From Subtercola boreus (GTDB taxonomy: Bacteria; Actinomycetota; Actinomycetes; Actinomycetales; Microbacteriaceae): DNA of 53,802 nucleotides. The position numbers and the translations under genes were made by a program. Below, piece after piece: positions 27,058 to 36,117 of the stretch (position 1 is the first letter of the stretch; every line of letters starts with the position of its first letter). The stretch spans positions 1 through 53,802 of the forward strand of contig NZ_NBXA01000031.1 of NCBI RefSeq assembly GCF_003399625.1. Direction: 5' to 3'. The notes under the pieces were generated by a model. The model was given only the letters and a program-made list of their open reading frames with translations. It was not told the DNA's origin and did not search any database.

Positions 27058-27102
27058 TGCTGCTTCTCCGTCTTTTTTGACTTTTGACTTTCGACAACTG
27101 CG

Positions 27103-27133
27103 ATTCAATGCCATGCCCTAAGGGCAGGGTCAA
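27103..27133 (-). promoter_or_regulatory. MerR-type promoter of the CPBP protease gene
   Basis: On the minus strand: -35 TTGACC (27133-27128), 19-bp spacer and -10 TTGAAT (27108-27103). The spacer centre on the + strand is TGCCCTAAGGGCA, a perfect 13-bp dyad at 27114-27126. The overlong spacer with a dyad is the hallmark of MerR-activated promoters. The start would be about 40 bp upstream of the ATG at 27057. Confidence 0.72.
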
Positions 27134-27151
27134 GATCATTCTGAAACAGGG

Positions 27152-27548
27152 TCACTTCTTCGGCGCATCAGCGTCACAGAGAGCCTTGTCGAGGGTGTCG
27201 ATGACGATCGTGTATCGCTCCAGCAGTTCCCCTTCCGGTCCATCGAAGATGGCCCACGGCAAAGCGGCGGCGGTGACGGTGAACGCCATGCCATCCGCTG
27301 TCACGGCGTTCCGAGTCTGGAATCCGGGAATGTCTCCCGAATGACCCCAAGCCGTTGCGCAGCTGAGCTCGACGCTCTCAATTCCCGGTCCGGACTGGGA
27401 ACCGGGCAGTAGCTCCTCGCCCGTCGGTACCCCGTCAGCATCTGCGTCATCGTGATCTCATCCACGAGCCTGCCTCCCAGATCAGCACGCATGAACTCGT
27501 TGAGCTCGCTCGGAGTCGAGACCATTGCGCCAGCCGCCCATGTTCAAA
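27152..27548 (-). pseudogene. Serine hydrolase C-terminal fragment, duplicate of the 44871-46112 gene
   Basis: Reading from about 27548, the frame gives TWAAGAMVSTPSELNEFMRA then LVDEITMTQMLTG, closely matching the intact serine hydrolase at 44871-46112. A one-base loss near 27432 then shifts the frame, and the other frame reads GIESVELSCATAWGHSGD, GFQTRNAVTADGMAFTV and ALPWAIFDGPEGELLERY to the TGA at 27152-27154. The catalytic SxxK part is missing. This is a truncated second copy, and its 5' edge is a recombination junction. Confidence 0.85.
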
Positions 27549-27986
27549 CCAAGGGGCTGCATGCTTCAGTACCAGAGCGCCTTGCGCTCAGCGGACACCG
27601 CCAGCTGGGAACGACCGGGACTTTGCATCACTCCCGAAGGAAACCCCCTCCTGATGACCCAGGGGCTCAAGGGATGGAACACCGACGCCGAAGCGATAGA
27701 GGAGTTCCTCGACAACGACGAAGGGCCCGAACAAGGCTGGCTCGGGCCGTGCGGCCATGTGCGCGGCAACGGCATCGACCCGGCCACCGGTGATCTCAAA
27801 ATGGGTAGGGCTGGCTGATTCGACGAGATATTCGCAATATACGACGACCATCTCAAGGGCGACAACCCGTCGGGCGACGTTTCGACACAGGGCAAGCGCG
27901 CTGCCTATCTTGACCTCACTCTGATGTTCGCTACCAAGCAAATCGAGCCGGCGAAGGGCAGCTTTGAACTCCGAATCAGGAAGTGA
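27540..27986 (+). pseudogene. Unknown protein interrupted by an in-frame TGA
   Basis: From ATG 27540 the frame encodes MLQYQSALRSADTASWERPG, then GWNTDAEAIEEFLDNDEGPE and GHVRGNGIDPATGDLKMG before a TGA at 27816-27818. The same frame stays coherent and acidic after the stop ([37 protein letters not shown]) and ends at 27984-27986. The codon position and composition suggest one gene with a nonsense change. I do not recognise the family. An opposite-strand frame at 27588-28004 is considered a shadow. Confidence 0.45.
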
Positions 27987-28119
27987 GACCACCACTGTGC
28001 TCATCCGATTCGGAGGGGCCGATGCTTCGGTTGACTATGCCCCAAGGACACGGTGTTGGCTGAAGCCATCGGCGGCATCCGCCGCCAGTTGTTGTTACGC
28101 AAGACTCGGAGTTGAACGC

Positions 28120-28624
28120 GTGATCGAAGCCCACTCTCTGACCAAGCGGTACGGCTCGAAGACTGCCGTCGACTCCATTGACTTCACCGCTCGCCCAGGT
28201 TTGGTGACGGGCTTTCTCGGCCCCAACAGCGCCGGCAAGTCGACCACAATGCGGATGATCATCGGCCTCGACCGCCCCTGCGTTCGGGACTCCGGACTGC
28301 GTCGGTTCCCCGGCTCATCGCCATGCGGCGGATCATCGGTGACCCGCGCGCCGCCTGGCGCAATGTCTCTGCCGTCGCACTGCTCGGGGTCATTGCGTCC
28401 TACCTCTCCAAAATCCCCATAGACCCTGCTGCGCTGGGTATCTCCGTCGGGTCGACCTTTTGCTCGCCACGCCGTTCATGAGCCAGTTCGGGCTCGAGGC
28501 ATCAGGGGTGCGGCTCATTGGCGCCACCGTGCTCTCGGGTGTCGCGCTCACCGTCGGGGTCGCGGAAATGTGCCGGCCCCTCCAACACCAGATCCTCACG
28601 CACGCAACTCGACGTAACGACTGA
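28120..28624 (+). pseudogene. ABC transporter remnants: ATPase N-terminus joined to a permease C-terminus
   Basis: From the GTG at 28120 the frame gives [20 protein letters not shown] and [20 protein letters not shown], an ABC ATPase start with a Walker A reading GPNSAGKST. Homology stops near 28274. A second segment, [20 protein letters not shown] and VASYLSKIP-like, then in another frame LLLATPFMSQFGLEASGVRL and VLSGVALTVGVAEM, looks like the end of an ABC permease and stops at 28622-28624. The signature, Walker B and most of the permease are deleted, so this is not functional. Confidence 0.72.
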
Positions 28625-28654
28625 CCCGCCATACAGAAATTGAAAGAGGCCAAC

Positions 28655-29101
28655 ATGACTGAAACCATCACTCGAGAGTACGCAGCGACCACGAAGCGGA
28701 GGTTCCCCCGGTTGGCTATCGTCACCATGGCCGCGGTGGGAGCGGTTCTGGGCATCAGCGGGTGCGGCGTTCTCGACCCGTCACAGGCCGTGACTTACGA
28801 GGTCGGCATTGTTTCAGGAACCAGCGACGGCGCCTTATTGCAGGTGGAATACAGCAGTCGCGAGACCGGCCTGAGCGAGCGGCAGACGATCGAGGAGACG
28901 GTCGACCTGTCGGCTGCCCCACTGCAGTTCGAGACCATCGGTCGAGCCGCCGATGACGTGTCGATCTCCGTGGTGGGCGTGCCCGGCATCATCCTTCAGT
29001 GCACGGTGCTGCTGGACGGCGTCGCCGTCACCGAGCAACAGTCGAGCGCGGCTGGCGACGGCGTTGTCTGCGCCGCCACGACACCCACCGCGCAGGATTG
29101 A
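28655..29101 (+). CDS. MmpS-like lipoprotein
   Basis: A 148-residue protein with a signal peptide ending LGISGCG (lipid Cys near residue 37) followed by VTYEVGIVSGTSDGALLQVEY and a C-terminal IILQCTVLLDGVAVTEQQSS stretch. This beta-rich pattern resembles mycobacterial MmpS transport-accessory proteins. The ATG at 28655 has AAAGAGG upstream. Only 4 bp separate it from the VanZ gene, so they are co-transcribed. Resemblance to MmpS is by eye and moderate. Confidence 0.65.
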   Translation: MTETITREYAATTKRRFPRLAIVTMAAVGAVLGISGCGVLDPSQAVTYEVGIVSGTSDGALLQVEYSSRETGLSERQTIEETVDLSAAPLQFETIGRAADDVSISVVGVPGIILQCTVLLDGVAVTEQQSSAAGDGVVCAATTPTAQD

Positions 29102-29105
29102 TGGA

Positions 29106-30188
29106 ATGAGCAGCCCGGTCGCATCCGGCATGATCGCCGTCATCGGTGGCGTCGTCGTTGCTGCGCTTTTCTTCGTGCCCTTCGTCGCCGTTCAGGTGCG
29201 TCGATATGGTTCCCTCACGTTGGGCAGAACGCTGGTTGCCCTGACCGTTCCGGTCTATGCGTTGGCGCTCGTGACGTACACGCTCCTCCCACTGCCCAGC
29301 GACATCGTCGCACTGTGCATCGGGGGTGGCGCCGGGGTACAACTGCGGCCAGGGCAGTTCGCGCTCGACATCCTGCGGGAACAGTCCATGAGCCCCGGTC
29401 TTCTGCGGAACCCCGCTGTGCAACAGTTCGCTCTGAACGTGGCTCTGTTCCTGCCACTCGGGGTATTGGTACGTTTGCTCCTCAGCCGCGGCGCGGTGGT
29501 CACACTGCTGGTGGGGGTCGGTGCGAGCGCGCTCATCGAGCTGACGCAGGTCACGGGAGTCTGGGGGCTGTACCCCTGCGCATACCGGCTTCTCGATGTC
29601 GACGACCTGATCGCGAACACGTCCGGAGTGCTGGTCGGGTGGCTCGTTGCACCCCTACTGGCATTCTTGCGTCGGGGCGACGGGCTGGCGCCAGCAGCTC
29701 CGCGTGCTCTGACTAGGCGCCGGCGGTTGCTGGGGATGCTGTGTGACGTCGTGATCGCATCGTGGGTGACCCTCGTCATCACCGCGATCTACAGCGCAAT
29801 CACCCTCACCGCCACCGGGCTGGCACCTGCCGCCGATGGGGCTGCAGACATCATCATCGGCCTAGGAGTCGCGATGTCATTCCTTGGCACGCTGCTGTGG
29901 ACGGGCCGGACTCCCGGGGAAACAGTCGTACGATTGCGCCCGCAGAACCGGCCGTCCGTGCCGGGCGCAGTTGTCAGGTGGTCGCTGGGCATCGGTGGGT
30001 ATCTGCTTTTGCAACTGCTCGCGCCCGACAGCATCCTGGACGCGGTCTTCGCGTTCATCACGATCGTCGGTGTGCTGTTCACGAGCAACCACCGTGGGCT
30101 CGCCTATCGCGCACTGGAATGGCAGATCGAGGATGACCGCGCGCTGCGCACGAGATCCGTTCCGCTCGCGGCCGGACACTCCGACTAA
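29106..30188 (+). CDS. VanZ-family membrane protein with C-terminal RDD-like region
   Basis: A 360-residue integral membrane protein. The VanZ part has VYALALVTYTLLPLP, NVALFLPLGVLVRLLL, ASALIELTQVTG and CAYRLLDVDDLIANTSGVLVG (DVDDLI-N-T-G is the family signature). From about residue 210 an RDD-like segment (RRLLGMLCDVVIASWVTLVI, TPGETVVRLRP) follows. VanZ confers low-level teicoplanin resistance in Tn1546; the role of chromosomal homologues is uncertain. The longer frame from 28953 overlaps the lipoprotein and is rejected. Confidence 0.85.
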   Translation: MSSPVASGMIAVIGGVVVAALFFVPFVAVQVRRYGSLTLGRTLVALTVPVYALALVTYTLLPLPSDIVALCIGGGAGVQLRPGQFALDILREQSMSPGLLRNPAVQQFALNVALFLPLGVLVRLLLSRGAVVTLLVGVGASALIELTQVTGVWGLYPCAYRLLDVDDLIANTSGVLVGWLVAPLLAFLRRGDGLAPAAPRALTRRRRLLGMLCDVVIASWVTLVITAIYSAITLTATGLAPAADGAADIIIGLGVAMSFLGTLLWTGRTPGETVVRLRPQNRPSVPGAVVRWSLGIGGYLLLQLLAPDSILDAVFAFITIVGVLFTSNHRGLAYRALEWQIEDDRALRTRSVPLAAGHSD

Positions 30189-30214
30189 AACCCTGAGGTC
30201 GAGGCATGGCAGTG

Positions 30215-31411
30215 CTAGTTGATCGATAACGGTACCGGGAATGCTTGGGCCTTGAGCAACGCGCGCTTATGCAGCGCAGCGACGGTGAGGAACACCACCA
30301 GTCCTACCGACGTGAGCCCGGCGCCGACGACTGGCAAGGCGTTGTAGTCGAACCCGCGGCGGAGCACCTCCCCGCCCACGGCGGACCCGAGACTCACGCC
30401 CGCCAAGAACGACGCCGAGGCGATGGCTGAGATAAACGGCGATGTCACGTTCGCCACTTCGACGGCGAACGACTGCAGGGGTGGGACCATGCCGAATCCG
30501 GCGGCGCCGAGAACGCCGAGCAAGACAATGACGGCGACGATGTTCGTGTCGAGGAACGAAAACGCGATGAGAGCCCCGATCAGTACGACCATCGCCGTCA
30601 CGGTCGTTGCGCGGACGGATCTGTCAGCGAAGACTCCTGCAAAGTGGGTTCCCGCTACCAACCCGACCCCGAAGACGAGAAGCAGCCAGACGACCGTGCC
30701 GTGCGAGGCGCCGGACCGCTCTTGGAGCATCGGTTCGACGTAGGTGAACATGATGAACAGGCCGCCGTAAGCGAGTGCCATCGCTGCGTAGGTGAGCCAG
30801 AGCCTTCCAGTGCGAAGGGCTGTGCCCACGCTGCCGGATGCTGCAACTACGGCCTCGGATTTCAGAGGCAGGACGGCGACGAGTCCAAAGAGGGAGATGA
30901 CTGCGAGAACTGTGACAAACCAGAACACGCTCCTCCAACCCCAGGCGTTACCGGCGAGGTTTCCGATGACGACCCCGAGGACGTTGGAGATGGTCAGGCC
31001 AGAGAAGACCAGCGCGATGGCGCGCCCGCGGCGGGCGGGCGTGACGATGTCGCTGGCGATCGTAATCGCGACCCCCATGAAAGCGCCGAGCATGGCACCA
31101 GCGAGCGCGCGGCTCAGTACGACGAGGAGGAGTGTGGGCGACAGAGCTGTACCGATATTTGCGAAGAGAAAAACCGTCACCAGCATGACGGTGAGCAGCT
31201 TGTGAGGCACGCGGAGCGTCGCTGCGGCGATGAGCGGCCCGCCTATGACGCCGCCTAGCGCGAATCCGGTCGTGATCAGTCCCGCGTCGGCGACCGGAAC
31301 ACCGAATCCGTCAGCGACGGACAGCAGCTGACCGTTCGGGGCGAACTCGGCGGTTCCAAGAGCGAATGACGTCAGCGCGAGAGCGTACAAGGGAAGCGGG
31401 GATGATCTCAT
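30215..31411 (-). CDS. MFS transporter, DHA1-type drug/sugar efflux
   Basis: A 398-residue protein with about 12 membrane segments. N-terminal LALTSFALGTAEFAPNGQL and LITTGFALGGVIGGPLIAA, the GRAIALVFSGLTISNVLGV helix and LVFGVGLVAGTHFAGVFADR are typical of the AraJ/Cml-like DHA1 group, which exports drugs or sugars. It is divergent from an XRE-family regulator with about 100 bp between starts, so probably repressed by it. The 30189-30214 gap to VanZ is convergent. Confidence 0.87.
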   Translation of the reverse strand: MRSSPLPLYALALTSFALGTAEFAPNGQLLSVADGFGVPVADAGLITTGFALGGVIGGPLIAAATLRVPHKLLTVMLVTVFLFANIGTALSPTLLLVVLSRALAGAMLGAFMGVAITIASDIVTPARRGRAIALVFSGLTISNVLGVVIGNLAGNAWGWRSVFWFVTVLAVISLFGLVAVLPLKSEAVVAASGSVGTALRTGRLWLTYAAMALAYGGLFIMFTYVEPMLQERSGASHGTVVWLLLVFGVGLVAGTHFAGVFADRSVRATTVTAMVVLIGALIAFSFLDTNIVAVIVLLGVLGAAGFGMVPPLQSFAVEVANVTSPFISAIASASFLAGVSLGSAVGGEVLRRGFDYNALPVVGAGLTSVGLVVFLTVAALHKRALLKAQAFPVPLSIN

Positions 31412-31512
31412 TCATCCATGCTCGATCGGCACGGGCGAAGCTACTAGATACCCCTGATTCATACTCATCACAGGGAATGGTTAGGTCGGGCCGTCGGACA
31501 TAACGTTGAACT

Positions 31513-32400
31513 ATGAACAGTCCAGGGCCCCTCGCCGAGTATCTCCGTGCCAAGCGCGCTGACCTATTGCCAGATCAGACGCAGTTGACCGGCTACGGCG
31601 CAAGGCGGCGCGTCCGAGGACTTCGGCGGGAGGAAGTCGCGCAGCTCGCCGGTGTCAGCGTCGGCTATTACACGCGTCTGGAGCAGGGACACAGCCGTCA
31701 CGCCTCCGACGAGGTGCTGCTTGCGATCGCGATCGCACTCCAGCTGACAGTCACTGAGACCGAACACCTGCTGGATGTGTCGAAAGCGCGAATGCCGCTG
31801 GGCGGTCCCGCTGCGCCGCCCATTGAGGTCGCAAGCCCCATGGCGCTCAAAATGCTCGACTTCGTCACGGATCGTCCAGCCGTACTTCTCGGTCGCCGCG
31901 ACGATGTACTCGCCTGGAACCGACTCGGTCATTCACTCATCTCCCCATTCCTACCTTTCTCTGCCCCGGGCATAGCGAGTGAACGCCCGTCTTTGGCTCG
32001 CATGCTCTTCCTCGATCCGCAGACACGCGCTCTCTATCCGAACTGGATGAAAGAGGCGGGGGAAACCGTCGCCTACCACCGGATGGTCAGCGGGAAGCAT
32101 CCGGACGACACCGACCTCATTGCGCTCGTCGGAGAACTCGTCATGAAGGATTCCGCGTTTGCAACGTTATGGTCGGAGGGCCGCGTGGGCGAATGCATCT
32201 CGGGCAGCAAGCAATTCCACCACCCGGTGGCCGGTGACTTCAGAGCCACCTACGACCTTTGGTCGCAAGCCAGCTACCCCGAGCATCGTCTCGAAATCTA
32301 CGACCCCGACGATCCCGACCGGGTCATCGCAGCGCTGCGGCGTGTACCCGAAGCCGGACTCGGCGCACACGGACTGCCTGAGGCGCACTACGTCGGGTAG
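31513..32400 (+). CDS. XRE-family regulator with MmyB-like ligand domain
   Basis: A 295-residue regulator. The HTH includes RRRVRGLRREEVAQLAGVSV and GYYTRLEQGHSRHASDEVL; the RREEVAxLAGVS and YYTRLEQG strings define this actinobacterial group. The C-terminal domain (DRPAVLLGRRDDVLAWNRLG, LDPQTRALYPNW) is MmyB-like and may bind a fatty-acid-type ligand. Divergent from the MFS exporter, its probable target. Confidence 0.9.
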   Translation: MNSPGPLAEYLRAKRADLLPDQTQLTGYGARRRVRGLRREEVAQLAGVSVGYYTRLEQGHSRHASDEVLLAIAIALQLTVTETEHLLDVSKARMPLGGPAAPPIEVASPMALKMLDFVTDRPAVLLGRRDDVLAWNRLGHSLISPFLPFSAPGIASERPSLARMLFLDPQTRALYPNWMKEAGETVAYHRMVSGKHPDDTDLIALVGELVMKDSAFATLWSEGRVGECISGSKQFHHPVAGDFRATYDLWSQASYPEHRLEIYDPDDPDRVIAALRRVPEAGLGAHGLPEAHYVG

Positions 32401-32538
32401 ACGATTGAGGCCAGCGGCGCTGACGTCTGGGCGCGAAGAGGTTTGCGATGCAGAGCGGTCGCGACTATCGCGGCTGGCGAGGGGAAAGGAACTGCAGATC
32501 CGGTGGCCCAGCGGTGCCTGCGCCCTGTGGGCTGTGGG

Positions 32539-33030
32539 CTATTCGGCGCAGCGGAGGTCGGCGACGAACGTCCGCGAGCGCAGTTCGAGTTTCGCGATAC
32601 GCTCGAGTCGAGCTGCTTCGCGATCGAAACCGCTATACGCGAGAGGGGGGAGCTTCCGGACATTGGAGGAGCACTCGAAGTTCGCACACACCAGCGTCGC
32701 CACGGTGTTGCCGGCCCGTCCCGACGGGCCCGTTCTCTTCGCCGTGAAGTACAGGACGTCGTTGGGAAGGGTGACGTCTTCGCACCAGGCACATTGCGGC
32801 CGGGAGCGGGTCTGGCCGGCGGACTTCCGCAACATGATCCCGGCCGGACCGTCTTCGAGGTGCGTGATGACGTATCCAACATCGGGGAGTTTGGGGTCTC
32901 TCCAGCCGAGGTAGTCGAGGTCTGCCCAGGCGAGGGTATCGAAGTCGGGTGGAAACGTAACGGCTTTCCGTTCCCGAAGGGAGGTATTGATGAATGAAGC
33001 GCGTACGTCAGAAGCGCTGAGCGGTGTCAC
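32539..33030 (-). CDS. FBP-domain (FusB/EF-G-binding-like) zinc-finger protein
   Basis: A 163-residue cytosolic protein. The C-terminal treble-clef zinc finger has CAWC and CANFEC, with the long LYFTAKRTGPSGRAGNTVAT stretch between them. The N-terminal half (LSASDVRASFINTSLRERKA) is the FBP helical region. Members bind elongation factor G; FusB and FusC rescue ribosomes stalled by fusidic acid. Whether this one protects against fusidic acid is untested. GTG start at 33030; it lies 29 bp after the TetR gene, so probably in its operon. Confidence 0.82.
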   Translation of the reverse strand: MTPLSASDVRASFINTSLRERKAVTFPPDFDTLAWADLDYLGWRDPKLPDVGYVITHLEDGPAGIMLRKSAGQTRSRPQCAWCEDVTLPNDVLYFTAKRTGPSGRAGNTVATLVCANFECSSNVRKLPPLAYSGFDREAARLERIAKLELRSRTFVADLRCAE

Positions 33031-33059
33031 TATGGGCCTTTCTCAAAGCATTGTGGTTG

Positions 33060-33629
33060 TCAACTGGATGGCCAGCTGGACAGGGAGGAGTGGAGTGTGT
33101 CCAGGACTCGTTCCCACGATGCGCTGGCGGGTCGTGGACCGCGGCTGAAGCCACCACCGCGTTCCAGGAGGACGAATCCGTGAAACGTCGAGTGCAAGAG
33201 GCGCACCGCGTCCGTCTCGTCGGGTTCGTTCAGTCCATACCCCCGGAGAATCGCTCTGGTCATGGCCGCGTGCCGCGCGGCTGCACTCTGTTCGGCGACC
33301 TGGGGCTCCAACTGCATCTGTGTCGCGGCGTACCGCCCAGGATGGCTCATCGCGTAGGAGCGATATGCGTCAGCGAAGGCAACGAGAGCGTCGCGTCCTG
33401 CCCGCCCCGCGAGGGCTGCGCCGACCTGATCGGCCAGCTCGGTCAAGGAAAGTACCGCCACCCCGGACCGGAGTTCATGCAGGTTGCGGACGTGTGCGTA
33501 CAGGCTGGCGTCTTTGACTTCGAAGTGCCGGGCGACAGCGGACATTGATACGTTCTCGAATCCGTCGGTGTCGGCCAGGTCGGCGGCAGCGCTGATGATG
33601 CGGCCTGGCGTCAGTCCTGCACGAGCCAT
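33060..33629 (-). CDS. TetR-family transcriptional regulator
   Basis: A 189-residue regulator. HTH: LTPGRIISAAADLADTDGFE, then VSMSAVARHFEVKDASLYAH and VRNLHEL. The C-terminal domain (ALVAFADAYRSYAMSHPGRY, TFHGFVLLERGGGF) is of the WHG/TetR_C type common in actinobacteria. The FBP-domain gene follows in the same direction. A palindromic site just upstream of its start suggests autoregulation. Confidence 0.88.
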   Translation of the reverse strand: MARAGLTPGRIISAAADLADTDGFENVSMSAVARHFEVKDASLYAHVRNLHELRSGVAVLSLTELADQVGAALAGRAGRDALVAFADAYRSYAMSHPGRYAATQMQLEPQVAEQSAAARHAAMTRAILRGYGLNEPDETDAVRLLHSTFHGFVLLERGGGFSRGPRPASASWERVLDTLHSSLSSWPSS

Positions 33630-33660
33630 GACGTAAACCTCTTCCCTTTCCTGGGATAAT

Positions 33661-33690
33661 ACTAGATTTACCTAGGAAGTCTAGGAAAGC
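33661..33690. promoter_or_regulatory. Candidate TetR operator
   Basis: TAGATTTACCTAGGAAGTC with a following TA, at about 33664-33684, is an imperfect dyad (TAGAnTT...AAnTCTA) with repeated CTAG elements. It lies 35-55 bp upstream of the TetR start at 33629, overlapping the likely promoter. The remaining gap to 33894 holds nothing else I can support. Confidence 0.45.
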
Positions 33691-33894
33691 CCCAAGGCTG
33701 GCGATTCGACGGATCACAGACGACCGAGATCGACCAAGACACGGGGCAGGAGGCTGTGGAACTCGAGCGCGCCTCCTCATAGGCACCGGATCGGCGCCGG
33801 ACGAGACCGATTTCGAAATTCGGTGACGACCATTCGTCGCTGACGCCGAGCCGGCGCGTCGTTCCACATGAACCAACTTTTGGAAGTCGTATAT

Positions 33895-35631
33895 CTAGCT
33901 GACCGGAGTACCGGCTTCTGCCGCCTCGCTAGGACTCGTGAAGCGCGGTACATCGTCGTGGGACTCGGTCAGCGGCACCCACGACTCGAACACCGACGAC
34001 TCACCGGGGAGCGGGTGGCCCGGAGCATTGATGTTCTGCGGGGGTCGTTCTCCTCCGAGAAGGAAATCGATGATGGGCTGGTCGACCTCAGTCGTCCCAT
34101 AAGGAAAGACGCCGTGCGTGCCCTCGTTGTCCACCGCGATGAGAGTGGCGTTGGGAAGAGCGGCGGCGGTCGCGACGCCAGACTCGTAGGGGGTCAGGGG
34201 GTCGAGTTCACTCTGCAGAACGATCGTCTCAGGGAACTTCTGGGTAGGAGAGGGCATCTTCTGTTCGGTTGGCCACCAAGCGCACAATGGCGGTACATCG
34301 AGACGGCCAAGCTGCGCTGTGAGCGGCTCATTTTTCGCCGTTTTAGTGTTGTACTCGTTCCAAAAATCGGCCCCCTGTGTCCATTCGCCGTCGTTGCAGT
34401 AGATCATGTCCACGGTCGAGGCGAATGTGCGGGTCTCCGCCTTGTCGGTCGGCGGGACGAGCTGGAGTTCCAACTGGGCGCGTCCTGCGGCAATCACTGC
34501 AGGATTGAGAACTGTCGGGTCAAATTTGTCGAGCATGCGAATCGCTGCAGCGGCTGGGCCGGCCTCGGTCGAAGTCGTGCCAGCAGACGCTTCCGATTCG
34601 GCGATGACCTGCTTGACGAGTTCCCCAATCACCGGGTACCCGACATTCTTGCTGATAGCGATCACGGCGTTTGAGGCGTACCAGAGCATCTGTGCTGCGC
34701 TGGCCTGTTCCGGGGCCGCAGAGGCTGCAAAGTACCGATCCCAGATCGCCTCCGGGTCGGATCCCAGACCGTAGGTTGCATCGTTTCGTGCGATGTAGTT
34801 CATCGCGTGAAGGCGGAACTGCCGATCGTAGGCCACGTGCTGAGCATTCATATTTTGCTGAATCGCAGGCTGCGTGATGTCGATGGCCGAATCGAGAACC
34901 ATGCGATCAATGTTCTCGCTGAACAGGGATCCGTACCATGCGCCCAGCCAAGTGCCGTAGGAGGAGCCCATGTAGGTAACTGTCGGTAGGTTCAGCAGGT
35001 GTCGGATGAAGTCCATGTCGTAGGCGGTCTGCTCGGATGTGATCGTCTTGACATCGACGTCATTGGAGCACGCTCGCGCAATTGACTCTTGCTCGCCCGC
35101 CACGCCCCCTGCCGGGTCGTATTCGTAGTCGCACGTCACAATACTGCTCTGGCCGATTCCGCGCTGATCGAAGCTGACGTAATTCGTCGTCGGGCGGAGT
35201 TCCAGTGTGCCGGCTTGACGTTCGGCAGCGAGAGGAAGACCCGGGCTGACGGGGCCGCCTGGATGAATGAGCAGCGTGGTGTTGTAGGCGGGATCGGTCG
35301 CGTCGATGTTCTTGGCCTGGGAAATGCGGAGATCCCATGTGTCTGCGGGGTTGACGTTGCGCCAATCCTTGGGCACCTCGATGGTCGCGCACTCGACATT
35401 GGAGACATCCGCGGTCGGCGGATCGAGGGGAATCTCGAATTCGCACGTTTCCCAGGCGAGTGTCTGGTCGGCGAGAGAGTCCGCAAGTGAAACGATGTCG
35501 GGCGTCTGCACCAATTCCTCTTTACCTGGAGATGTGCACGCAGTCAACGTAAGAGTGCTGCTGATTGCGAGCAAACTGGCTGTCGCGAGCAGGCCGCGTC
35601 GGGGCCTTCGTCCTCGGGTGAACAATGGCAT
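33895..35631 (-). CDS. Alpha/beta hydrolase lipoprotein, S33 tripeptidyl-aminopeptidase-like
   Basis: A 578-residue exported lipoprotein: signal peptide ending TLTLTAC with Cys32. Catalytic Ser is in YMGSSYGTWLGAWYG, Asp in SELDPLTPYESG and His in NEGTHGVF; the C-terminal part is the TAP-like domain. Relatives such as SlpD/Tap cleave N-terminal tripeptides or other small substrates outside the cell. The ATG at 35631 follows AAAGGA. A MerR-type promoter lies at 35659-35689. Confidence 0.88.
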   Translation of the reverse strand: MPLFTRGRRPRRGLLATASLLAISSTLTLTACTSPGKEELVQTPDIVSLADSLADQTLAWETCEFEIPLDPPTADVSNVECATIEVPKDWRNVNPADTWDLRISQAKNIDATDPAYNTTLLIHPGGPVSPGLPLAAERQAGTLELRPTTNYVSFDQRGIGQSSIVTCDYEYDPAGGVAGEQESIARACSNDVDVKTITSEQTAYDMDFIRHLLNLPTVTYMGSSYGTWLGAWYGSLFSENIDRMVLDSAIDITQPAIQQNMNAQHVAYDRQFRLHAMNYIARNDATYGLGSDPEAIWDRYFAASAAPEQASAAQMLWYASNAVIAISKNVGYPVIGELVKQVIAESEASAGTTSTEAGPAAAAIRMLDKFDPTVLNPAVIAAGRAQLELQLVPPTDKAETRTFASTVDMIYCNDGEWTQGADFWNEYNTKTAKNEPLTAQLGRLDVPPLCAWWPTEQKMPSPTQKFPETIVLQSELDPLTPYESGVATAAALPNATLIAVDNEGTHGVFPYGTTEVDQPIIDFLLGGERPPQNINAPGHPLPGESSVFESWVPLTESHDDVPRFTSPSEAAEAGTPVS

Positions 35632-35658
35632 TTCGGAGTCCTTTCTTAGGGAATTCAA

Positions 35659-35689
35659 ATAACACACGATGACCTCGGGGCCGAGTCAA
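35659..35689 (-). promoter_or_regulatory. MerR-type promoter of the S33 peptidase gene
   Basis: On the minus strand: -35 TTGACT (35689-35684), 19-bp spacer CGGCCCCGAGGTCATCGTG and -10 TGTTAT (35664-35659). The spacer shares CCCCGAGGTCAT with the promoters at 36804-36834 and 36883-36913. The start would be about 20 bp before the ATG at 35631. Confidence 0.68.
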
Positions 35690-36117
35690 ATCTGTTCTGT
35701 TGTTCTTGCTGAACGGTCCTGATTCGACCGCGGCTCTCGGACCTCCCGCACTATGGCTGTAACGCGAGCTCATACCTTTTCGCCCAGACAGGTCGCGGAG
35801 CAGCGAAGGCAGCGGCGGCTGGCTCATAGGCGATTGTTCGCAGGGCGTATCGCTCGCGGACTCGCACGCCGGAATTGATCAGCGGCAGATCGAGGCGAGG
35901 GCATCCGGTGGAGGATCCTCGATTGACCCAACGGTGCCGACGATGATCCACGTCAAGTCAATCTGATAGGTCGGAGGCAGCGAAAGCTCGGCGGGGCCGA
36001 TTGTTTGTGCGCTAAGCAGGGTTTCCACTCGGGGCATCCCTATCGGTTTGCGTGGCAGCACGAGACGTCGTCAGCCGTCGAATGTGGGTAGGGAAGCACG
36101 GGTAGGAGGGAATCTTT
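35690..36117. other. 428-bp gap without a supportable gene
   Basis: Between the S33 peptidase promoter and the end of the membrane-protein gene. A 60-codon minus frame (35879-36061, containing PTYQIDLTWIIVGTVGSIED) is weakly protein-like but has only a GTG start without a clear RBS and no relatives I recognise. Nothing else is seen. Confidence 0.4.

Noticed and set aside
27588-28004. 138-codon minus frame opposite the unknown gene with the internal TGA
   Set aside because: The + frame stays coherent and acidic through and beyond its TGA, which is more protein-like than the minus frame. I cannot exclude the minus frame fully.
33868-34674. 268-codon + frame
   Set aside because: It is antisense to the S33 peptidase, which has a lipobox and a complete catalytic triad. 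No family features are seen in the + frame.
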